Part shown: positions 55,796 through 64,000 of the stretch, piece by piece
Numbering within the stretch: position 1 is the stretch's first letter
Layout: every line of letters begins with the position of its first letter
Assembly (NCBI GenBank): GCA_018340375.1
Contig: JAFFJZ010000086.1
Span: 310,001 to 374,000, forward strand
DNA: 64,000 bases
Reading direction: 5' to 3'
Source: Gonatopus flavifemur
Taxonomy: Eukaryota > Arthropoda > Insecta > Hymenoptera > Dryinidae
The notes under the pieces: model-generated
Told to the model about the DNA's origin: nothing
Database searches by the model: none
What the model saw: only the letters and a program-made list of their open reading frames with translations
Translations under genes and position numbers: made by a program

Positions 55796-57490
55796 AATAT
55801 CAGAAATCCCAAGAGGAAAAAAGACAGATATAAAATCTATAAATAGCGACAAACTATCGTGATTAGAAGAAATCGAAAACCGATGACGATGATGGAGAAG
55901 AATCCTGATGTTTTGAATCGCATGGAAATTTGAAAACGTTTATATTTCAGTATCACGTAAACTGATCGAGTTCGTAGTGTGCTTAATCGAAAGTATGTGT
56001 CCAAATTATATCATAGAAGTTCAATTATTTTTCCATGAAATTCAATGTGTGATGAGTTATTGTGGGTAAAAGATTTTTTGACTATCTCGATTTACATGTA
56101 AAGATACACGATAGCGCACGACTTCTGCAGTTGCATTTTTACATGTCATATATATATTTTTTCTCCAGGGGTTTTTCATGTAACTTGGCGTCGAGACGCC
56201 ACCGCGTCCTTTCCTACATGATAGTATTAAAATATTGTGATTGTCCCAGATTATTTTCTTCACATATATTTCGATGACTTTTCAAATTGAATCGAAGGTA
56301 ATTATTTTTCATAAGTGGTATGTATTACTATATGAAAACTAAGAAAGTTGAGTATGCTCGAAAAGTCTAATGAATGTTATATAAATTGGATTGGTTCAAG
56401 TATCTCTTAATAAAAGTCTTCGACGGTTACCCCTTGATTTTTGTTAGAAAATTTCACAGATGACACTACATTAGAGATAAGATTATTTACAAAACCTTTT
56501 GAAGGGCTATATAGTTTCAGTTATCCAATTTCAAGAGTGATAAGAATTCAAACTATTAATAATTACTTTTCACGAACTGACAATATATAAAGTACTCAAG
56601 TAACATATATTTTAAGTTACCAAAATAGTTTAGTGTAAGAGCAAATCGTATGTAATATCTTTTCATTACTAGTGAATGAAACTAAAATGAAAAGAATGAT
56701 TTTTTTAAATACTTTATTATACAATTCAAATTGAATTCAAATAAAAGGTCATATTTCATTCTTGAAGAGTTACGATAGAACTGAAGACATTGTATCTTAA
56801 TCAAGATTTCCACCTAATTCCATTCAAGTAACAACCGAATACGTGTATATTATGGAAGTTCATAGTGTATTCAGATATAGTATGAGCGCATATAACATAT
56901 ATGGGCGTTTACACAGGAAGTATCATTTTTCTGTTACTCGTCATTCATAATTGATCCCATGCATGAAATTCAATTCCCTGTGCGTGAAAGTGTGTGATCA
57001 GACTTCTCAAAACAGGAACAATAACTTACAGTGATTACAGAAGTTCTCATAAACGGATACCACTCATAGTGATTAAAAAAAATACGAAAAATGGACATTT
57101 TGACTTGTAACCCGTTATAGATCGACTACTTTGCTTGCTCACAACATTCTTGCGCGTGATTAAAAAAATTTTGACGAAAATCAGCTCAATACTCCAGACT
57201 CCAAGCTACTTAAATTACATGAATACGACACTGTGTTGGTAATCCAATGTTAGTAAAAATCACTGGAGGTCAATTTCCTTAGATTTTCTATTAGTTTTAG
57301 GCTTCGGACAGACACTATATAAAGGGCAAAGGTGTGCTTCAAAAATTGTTGAAGTATTCGACTTCCAAACATCGACAGTTTTCGATCGAATTTTACAAGT
57401 AACACCCACTTGAAAATTATAACTTTTGGGATAATGAGTTTTTCATCTGATCTTTGTACATAAATGACATTTCGCAGATACCGATACGTG
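55796..57490. other. Long AT-rich stretch without a recognised gene
   Basis: Opposed small frames at 56057-56277 are not supported. A good TATA-like box, CTATATAAAGGGC, lies at 57315-57327, but no recognised gene follows. Nothing else stands out. Confidence 0.35.
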
Positions 57491-57620
57491 CCCTGGTAAA
57501 AAAATCCGATAGAAAACGATAGGGTGTATCAAAAACTTATTAAAAATGATAAAGAATCTATCGTGTTTCTGATCAGTTTTTGATACACCCAATCGTTTTC
57601 TATCGGAATTTTTTCCAGGG
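57491..57620. mobile_element. Hairpin MITE with 46 bp arms
   Basis: CCCTGGTAAAAAAATCCGAT on the left and ATCGGAATTTTTTCCAGGG on the right. The match continues through AGAAAACGAT and GGGTGTATCAAAAACT, with a 40 bp loop. The outer words resemble the AACCAGGG end at 12132. Confidence 0.85.
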
Positions 57621-57820
57621 TGATTCCATCAGAGGAAATTCCCACAAAACCACCATGGGAATTTTGTGCTGATTATTTATATCGAAATTTTCAACAAAAA
57701 AAGGAATTTTTCTGAAATTCTTTACATTTTATGCCTTGTCGATGAAAAAAATATCAACTGAACCAATCGACCATCATATTACAAATTTGTCTTCAATTAT
57801 ACTTCATTCTATCCCGTACA
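57621..57820. other. Unassigned spacer
   Basis: AT-rich, no feature seen. Confidence 0.4.
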
Positions 57821-58069
57821 CACTGAAAAAAAGGCTGGTGACAATGATCGAATATATTCTTAAATACGACCAATCAAATATTCGATAACATTGATCAAAT
57901 ATCCAAAAATATTTATAGAATAGTTGTTGACAGTTATTGAATATAATATATGTTCATAAACATCAAATATTTTATGAATTTTATTGATATTTGATCAATG
58001 TTATCGAATATTTGATTGTTCATATTTGAGAATATATTTGATAACTGTTACCAATCCTTTCTTTCAGTG
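57821..58069. mobile_element. MITE with CACTGAAAAAAA ends, copy 2
   Basis: CACTGAAAAAAAGG to CCTTTCTTTCAGTG. Arms of over 60 bp contain AATCAAATATTCGATAACAT and its inverse. The ends match the element at 11190-11449 although the interior differs. Confidence 0.75.
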
Positions 58070-59716
58070 CAGCACATCCACCGATCCCTGATACTTCTTC
58101 GTTGCCTCTACGTGGGATCTGCGTTCATCCACGTTGTATCCACGTTCACGTAGAGTCCACGACAATGCAACGTGGGTGTGCTGTTGGGGATGGTTTCGTG
58201 GGCTTCATCTTACAAAACAAACAAGAAGCATCCACATGAAAATTTTCATGCGATTCGCTTATAATGTTAATTGTAACAGTTTTTTCATAATAAATTCGCT
58301 TATGACAGTACTTATGAAAATTGGTCACATAGTTATAAACAATCATGTAAAGAAATTACATAAAAATCCTTATTCTTTTAATTTCGTTTATTTTTCAAGT
58401 TTAGGACAACAAACTTTTGTGAAACTTTTTTTCAGAAAATTTGAAGTTTTAAATATATTTTCCGAAGTATTTAGAAAAATTTGATTGCGTGATTCAGAAA
58501 TACTTGAACTCGATCTCAGCGCCATCTGTCGTCACCATCGGATGGAAGGGAAGTCAATACAAATTCATTTATTCCAAAGGTTTCAATTCCTCGAAAAATA
58601 ACCCTCAGCAGTTTTCGCAGAAATTATTGAGAGATTTTATTTCAACAGCGTTGAACAGATTTTCACTGGCATCTTGTCAGTCTGATTTTTGAAGAAAAAA
58701 ATTATTATTCCTTGAAAAAAATTTGGTATATATTTTTCTTACTGATATAAATCATTCACTAATCCGTAAAAAGTATCCTGAACATGTCTGAATAGGAAAC
58801 AAGTTTGTATGCCTTGTGATTTTTGAATAATGAAATATCAAACAAGATCTAAAAATTCGATAACTGAAATAATTTGTCAAAACCGAGCGCAAGCTTGGAG
58901 CTCAGCACCACACTGAAAAATCAACTTCAATAAATGTATATAACGTAAGTAAAAAGTTTGAATGGTGTGCCTGAACATTTTTTTGCTCATGTTTTTTTAA
59001 CGAAATATGACACTTTCCGTGGAAATGCCCACATACAACATTCTAATGTTACAAGGGTATATTCTTAATCTTTTATGTATTAATATTGAAATTTCCAATT
59101 CCTAAATTGTAAAATATATATTACGTCGTTTCAAAAAACACTTTTACCTTCAAAATCATTGTCTCACCCCCTCCCCCTCCTGCCCCAAAAGTTTTCTTTT
59201 GGTATGAAATGAAAGGCTCAAACAGCAGGGCATAATTATGAAGGGTGAGTTCTAACCAAAAAGTTGGTTCTACAAGAAAACGGTTAGTTCTAAAACGTAA
59301 AAACGAACAGTATATATAATTTTGAAAATTTCCCCACTCCAGTTGCTTTTTTGCTTCCCAAATATTGAGGATCCAATGTTTCCGGTAATTTTAAATTTCG
59401 CTTATATTATGCCCTGCCAAAAAGCCGGATCCAATGCGATGAAGTTTAGAGGTCGAGCATCTACTTCAAAGTTCTAATTTTCATGCTTCATCTGTACCAG
59501 TCTATCTAGGACTCAGTGAATTAGTAAAAATTACCCAGCTAACCAAAGCTGATGAATAACTGGTCAATTATTACTCAATGAGATTGGCTGGGATTGGTCA
59601 ATGATTGCCCATTTCTATGTCCACATTAGTTCATAATTGATGAATTTCTATGGGCTATTGGATTTGCCGATTACATGTGATCGGGTTTGTCCTGCAGGAC
59701 AATATAGCTATATAAG
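58070..59716. other. AT-rich stretch without a recognised gene
   Basis: 58083-58180 holds several ACGTGG/CCACGT words in both orientations, a likely remnant of a small inverted repeat. Plus-strand frames at 58134-58484 and 58489-58692 are adjacent but not recognised. The second opens with SISAPSVVTIGWKGS, in a region whose DNA has the word CAGCGCCATCTGTCG. I make no gene call. Confidence 0.3.
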
Positions 59717-59882
59717 CAGAGCTGCCAGATGGGCATTGCCGTTGAGGGGAAGTGTACCCCCTCCATCATTCATATACATACTCACACATTTATATACTCC
59801 GAAACACATGTGTAACTTATATATGTGGAACGATAGTGGGGGTACACTTCCTCTCAACAGCAATGCCCATCTGGCAGCTCTG
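59717..59882. mobile_element. hAT-like MITE, 166 bp, second copy
   Basis: CAGAGCTGCCAGATGGGCAT to ATGCCCATCTGGCAGCTCTG, better matched than the copy at 12698-12863. The flanks TATATAAG and GATTGAAG agree at five of eight bases, so the duplication has decayed or the element was exchanged. Confidence 0.85.
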
Positions 59883-59930
59883 GATTGAAGATTGAACAAC
59901 AACTTATCATGTATTGATATACTGTGAAAG

Positions 59931-60093
59931 CCCTGGTGAAAATGACAACGTGCGTAAAGCGTGCATAACCGCCAATTCATTCTTCTCGAATTATCTATCT
60001 TTTTCTGACCGTCTATTTGAAGAAAGATGAAGAACTCGGCGAGAGTGAATTGGTGGACATGCACGCTTCATGCACACTGTTTTTTCACCAGGG
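59931..60093. mobile_element. MITE with CCCTGGTGAAAA ends
   Basis: CCCTGGTGAAAATGACAACG at the left and TTTTTTCACCAGGG at the right. Further in, GCGTAAAGCGTGC pairs with GCACGCTTCATGC. 163 bp, non-coding. Confidence 0.75.
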
Positions 60094-60225
60094 AGGGTGA
60101 ATCACTTTGAAATACCCGTTTTCTCACCCGTTTATTGTTCACAAAATTTTCATGTAGTGATGCAGTCATTTTTCTGAAATAAAAATCATACAAGATTATG
60201 TGTAAATTGCATATAACAGCATGTA

Positions 60226-60588
60226 GGGTGTCATAGATCCGAATGACATATGCCCGAATGGTCACCCACACAGCACAGTAGTTCAGAAAGAGTTCATGAA
60301 GAGTTCAATTGGGGTTCGAAGAATTCATTTTGTATTCTCGAGAATTCTTCTTGGACATCTGTGCTGTGTGGGCATCTTCCCGAATTATAAATTATAAATC
60401 ATGGTTTAAATCAGCTACTGGGTCTTTTGATACGATAGAAAAACCCTATTAATGGTTTATCAACGCTCTTGAATCGTATAAGACATCCGCCAGTTGATTT
60501 ATATTATAATTTATAATCCATCATTCGGGCATATGACCATTCGGGCATGTGGCATTCGGGCCAGCGGACATTCGGGGCTATGACACCC
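60226..60588. mobile_element. MITE with GGGTGTCATAG ends, interrupted by a CCCA-type MITE
   Basis: GGGTGTCATAGATCCGAATG and CATTCGGGGCTATGACACCC are inverted, with TA on both sides (60224-60225, 60589-60590). CCCGAATGGTCA and TGACCATTCGGG continue the arms. A CCCA-type MITE sits at 60265-60372. Confidence 0.8.
60265..60372. mobile_element. CCCA-type MITE, copy H (108 bp)
   Basis: CCCACACAGCACAGTAG to CTGTGCTGTGTGGG, exactly inside one arm of the 60226-60588 MITE, so it is the younger of the two. Confidence 0.8.
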
Positions 60589-60590
60589 TA

Positions 60591-60984
60591 CCACAGCATA
60601 TAATTGTCTGCAATTTACTTCATTGCTAATTTGAATAAAAATCTTGATCAAATCCCACACTTTTCGATTACAATATTGTTCAATCAGTTCATTCAGTCCC
60701 AGAGATTTATACTTTTATGCGCCGAGGTTGGAATTCAAACCGAAATTGAGGTTATGAATAACCTCAATTCATCGCAGCAATCTTATCATTTTTACGACGA
60801 AGAATCGATTAACCGCTACACTTTTTTGGAATGAACAATGAATCATTAATAATGCTGCCTTTTTAATATGACATGGAGAATGCAGCTTTTCACATTACCA
60901 TAGAAAATGGATGATATTTTACATTTTCAGATTTTCAATTATCGACGTATGTTGAATGATCAATTTTTTGTCAATTCTATGGGC
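60591..60984. other. Unassigned stretch
   Basis: A plus-strand frame to 60834 ends with SSQQSYHFYDEESINRYTF. I do not recognise it, and it may be the eroded end of a transposon gene. Confidence 0.3.
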
Positions 60985-61687
60985 CAACGGGGCAGTTGTT
61001 TGTAGGATTGAACCAATCGACAATTCTAACTTGTAGGACTGAACCTCGCGACATTTTTCACTTGTAGGATCCGTTGGTTGTAGAATTGAACCAATCGACA
61101 ATTCTAACTTGTAGGATCCGTTGGTTGTAGGACTGAACCTCGCGACATTTCTACTTGTAGGATCTACTGGTTGTAGAATTGAACCAATCGACAATTCTAA
61201 CTTGTAGGATCCGTTGGTTGTAGGATTGAACCAATCGACAATTTTAACTTGTAGGATCTTGCAGTTGTAGGACTGAACCTCGCAACATTTTTCACTTGTA
61301 GGATCAAACAGTTGTACAATTTACTGGTTGTAGAATTGCACCAATCGACAATTTCAACTTGTAAGATCGAACAGTTGTAGAAACGAGCTCTGCGTTTATC
61401 AAAAATATTTCAACTTGTAGGGTCCGTTGGTTGTAGGTTTGAACTTCGCGACATTTTTTACTTGTAGGATCAAACATTTGTAGAATCTATTGGTTGTAGA
61501 AATGCACCAATCGACAATTTCAACTTGTAGGATCGAACAGTTGTAGAATTAACTGGTTGTAGGCTTGAACCAATCGACAATTTTAACTTGTAGGATGAAC
61601 CAGTTGTAGGATAATCAGGTTGTAGGATTGAGCCACGTCACATAATGGTTGTAGGATCGGTAAGTTGTAGGATTGAAACTTGTAGGA
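60985..61687. repeat. TCCTACAA array, right, inverted
   Basis: Reads GTTGTAGGATTGAACCAATC and ACAATTCTAACTTGTAGGAT repeatedly, which is the left array on the other strand. The outermost 150 bp are the best conserved between the two. Confidence 0.85.
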
Positions 61688-61734
61688 CTGCAGGCCTCTC
61701 AAAAATATTGAAGAACTCATTGTGAATCTGGCCT

Positions 61735-62085
61735 GCAATAACTCATATATGTTTTATATGTGATCCACAATTGTTGATCTACCAATTCGGAGTTCATATA
61801 TGAGCCATATATGTTTTTTAAGAATGAGCGGGAGTTCATATACGTGAAAGAAGTCGCTTCTTTCAAGCGACCGGCGGTGGCTCCAGTGAAAGGGGAATGG
61901 AGTCCGGTCCCAACGAACCACGTTCAATTCTCGTAGGAGAGGCTTTTTTGATATCCCTCAATAAATGGAAATAAATCATATATGGGTCATATATGGTTCA
62001 TATATGGTTCATATATGTTTGGATTACTCATAACATATATGATCCATATATGGGTCATATATGGTGCATTTCCACTAGGGTTCAG
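61735..62085. mobile_element. Element of CATATATG words, split by a GC-richer insert
   Basis: GTTCATATATGAGCC and TCATATATGGGTCATATATG words fill 61747-61850 and 61972-62070. The right end reads GTGCATTTCCACTAGGG. The left end is truncated close to the boundary of the TCCTACAA element. Confidence 0.45.
61853..61953. other. Structured GC-rich segment, RNA-like or coding remnant
   Basis: On the plus strand GTCGCTTCTTTCAAGCGAC is a perfect stem-loop. GACCGG and CCGGTC enclose a second stem (GGCTCCA / TGGAGTC). GTTCAATTC fits a pol III B box and the segment ends in TTTTTT. On the minus strand about 25 codons stay open (SPTRIERGSLGPDSIPLSLE). I cannot decide between a small RNA, a SINE piece and a coding remnant. 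Confidence 0.35.
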
Positions 62086-62361
62086 AGATGTTAGAATGAC
62101 GGGCATTTGTGCGATCAGAATAGCGAAACTATGGATATATTAGAAATAAGATTCAGATTTATCATCCGCTTATCTGCAGAATTGAATAATTTGCAATTTA
62201 TAATTGTATATTGTGCACACTATTACGGATTAAGATTATTTGATGAGATGTGATCTACTTTGTATTACTCCCTTGTATGGAGTGTAATTCACTTAAATAC
62301 AATAAACTATTACTACTACTACTAATAGTAATCTTCATCTCAATTTCAACATCGATGGATT
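62086..62361. other. Unassigned AT-rich spacer
   Basis: An ACT trinucleotide run at about 62311-62325. No gene. Confidence 0.4.
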
Positions 62362-62699
62362 ACCCTTATACCCGGACAAAAATTCCCGGGTGGGTGGGAT
62401 TCCCAAATTCGCATGTGGACTCAAGTTCCTGGCTGGGACCCGCCAGGTCCTGGCCAGGTCCTGCCCGAGATCAGTCAGGTCCTGCTCGGGACCGGTCAGG
62501 TTCCCGCCCGGGACCCAGCAGCCGGGTCAGGTTCCCGCTCAAGTCACCACCTGGCTGGTCGCGGGCGGGAACCTGACCGGCCCCGAGCGGGAACCAGAGG
62601 GATTCCAGGCAGGACCTGGCGGGTCCCGGCCAGGAACCTGAGTCCACATGCGAATTTGGGAATCCCGCCCATCCGGGAATTTGTGTCTGGTTATAAGAG
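62362..62699. mobile_element. GC-rich hairpin element
   Basis: The left arm has ATTCCCAAATTCGCATGTGG and the right arm its exact inverse. Outer words TTATACCCGGACAAAAATTC and, inverted, TTATAACCAGACACAAATTC are similar. The interior is dominated by CCTGGC, CAGGTCC and GGGACC words and is far richer in GC than anything nearby. Frames on both strands reflect symmetry and composition. Confidence 0.7.
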
Positions 62700-62729
62700 T
62701 GAAAATAAATCATTTTGGCCAATTTTATG

Positions 62730-63533
62730 TCAGGTGAAGAATTTTCCACAAGAACCACCATTTTCTGTAGTCATTTATTCTGGGAAAAAAAGCCACCGTT
62801 AGATGATTTTTTCAACGAATCTTCAGAAGAACTGAATACTTAATTACAAACCGGTATATATGTGAATGATCAGTATACATCAATTGAAATTGAGGCTTCT
62901 TGCTGTGATACCCCAGCAAGAAACATGATGAAAAATGTAAAAGGTCACAATGCAAGTTTGTACGTACAACATGCACTCATTAATTCACCTTGTTGATGAG
63001 GCGAAGTTCCTTGGCTCATTAGATTACGTCAATTGTTCCGCGTTTGAAATTTTTTTGGGATGTTTGAAACGAAAATTGAGAAAATCGAATCTCCCACTCG
63101 AACGAATTGTGAGTCGAATCAAAGAACATGAAATTTTATCATCTTCTGTCGGAACAAGATTGAAAGTCAGAGTAGGTGGCATAAAAACCAATAACCCCAA
63201 TGTCAATGTTCACAATCAATTGTATCTTGGAGAATTTACTGTCATTTGTGAACAGGGCAACAACTGCGTATGTCGAAAGAATGGGAATATTTTACAAGTT
63301 TCTAAAATTTTGAAAAATGGAAATACTAATAATATTAAAATTTTTGGTAGCAAATTAAGAATTCTACAGTTTTAATCATTATCCTATGGATTCCTCTGAG
63401 ATATCAATGTATGAAGTTGAATGTTCTGAATTTGAAGAGATCACCAGCTCTGTGAAAGATGTGGCTTGTGAAGCAGTGATTTCACCGTGTCAAAAACATT
63501 TTGTACGTCGAGCAATGCAACATCTATCTTAAA
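62730..63533 (+). pseudogene. CACTA/EnSpm-like transposase, decayed C-terminal half
   Basis: Short blocks in changing frames give FSVVIYSGKK, then YTSIEIEASCCDTPARNMMK (family pattern CDAPAR before a KGH word). A deletion that removes the middle follows. The longest frame, 62950-63375, has YNMHSLIHLVDEAKFLGSLD and FEIFLGCLKRKLRKSNLPLE. This has the shape of the DUF4218-like domain (H..IHL.DE...G.L....F...L..LK...R....P) of CACTA-type elements. Following words to 63533 (KDVACEAVISPCQKHFV) continue the family. Several frameshifts, no catalytic core. Confidence 0.6.
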
Positions 63534-64000
63534 ACCAACATCTCGAATAAGTCATCATCTCAATCTTTGATTCTATATATTCCAGTGCGAAAAAATGTTA
63601 TTGAAGTTTGAATCGTTTATTGAAACGAATTAGTGATCGTATGAGGAAATACTTAGCTGTTAAAGATCTAAAATCTTGTGATACACCTTTCAAGCGATAT
63701 TTCCACTTCCAAGAAACAAATTCAAAGAGTTGAGCACCGATAATTCATCGCATTTCATGAGTTTAAATTTTCGTTCCGTTTCTAGAAACCATTCAAACTT
63801 CGAGAACAACGCAGAAGAATGGAAATGTGGGAATGCAGTATTCATCAATTCGAAGCCTCAGAAGGATGTATGAAGCACACTTAATTTCGTTGAAATTGAG
63901 AGGTGTTTCCATTCCTAGTATTGGGATAATGAATGTGAAGATTCATTTCTACTTGAAATATCGGAATATTATCATTAACTTTAATATGTACAAATTTTTC
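63534..64000. other. Unassigned end of window
   Basis: AT-rich with short open frames only. It may be the 3' non-coding end of the CACTA-like element. Confidence 0.3.

Larger units (their letters stand above)
50968..61687. mobile_element. 10.7 kb element with long inverted ends of TCCTACAA words
   Basis: The left end TCCTGCAAGTTTCAATCGTA and the right end, inverted, TCCTACAAGTTTCAATCCTA open two arrays of about 0.7 kb. These match in order for their first 150 bp at least (ATTATGTGACGTGGCTCAAT, CCTGATTATCCTACAACTGG). No transposase is visible in the 9 kb interior, which is mostly MITEs. A clear target duplication is not seen. Whether it moved as a unit, or arose by inversion between two repeat arrays, is open. 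Confidence 0.6.

Overview
The window looks like arthropod, most likely insect, nuclear DNA. I lean to a hymenopteran because of the AT-rich base composition, the mix of mariner, RTE, BEL/Pao and Transib-like elements and the very many short inverted-repeat elements, but nothing here proves the order. I recognise no host protein-coding gene, no rRNA and no confident tRNA. Nearly everything that can be named is a transposable element, a fragment of one, or satellite-like repeat, and many of these are nested.

Layout. 0.9-3.0 kb: array of a 184-185 bp tandem repeat. 3.4-4.7 kb: a mariner with both inverted repeats but a frameshifted transposase. 5.3-12.1 kb: a degenerate repeat of about 66 bp per unit, split by the 5' half of an RTE-type LINE (6.5-8.4 kb) and a 1.9 kb foldback element (8.4-10.3 kb). 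12.4-24.6 kb: a graveyard of MITEs, foldback elements and two mariner relics. 24.7-26.4 kb: a second RTE copy, cut by a BEL/Pao retrotransposon that starts with its 5' LTR at 26392.

The BEL element is split at its pol gene by a 9.5 kb Transib-like (RAG1-related) DNA transposon at 31368-40835. That transposon has a 5 bp target duplication CGACG, ends that begin CACAGTG, and inverted arms of about 2.4 kb. It is itself hit by two mariners (35257-36550 and 38076-39366) that both keep full-length, uninterrupted DD34D transposase ORFs. The BEL integrase resumes at 40841 and is cut again at 41995 by a second, diverged element that also starts CACAGTGGG. This one is framed by inverted arrays of a 122 bp repeat and carries two transposase-like genes on the minus strand.

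49.5-63.5 kb: two fragments of what may be one CACTA/EnSpm-like transposase family lie either side of a 10.7 kb element (50968-61687) whose long inverted ends are arrays of TCCTACAA-type words. Its interior is filled with further MITEs and no recognisable gene. The window closes with a GC-rich hairpin and the CACTA-like fragment.

The nesting gives a relative order: RTE-2, then BEL, then the Transib-like elements, then the mariners. The two intact mariner ORFs are the only genes here that look capable of making a working protein.
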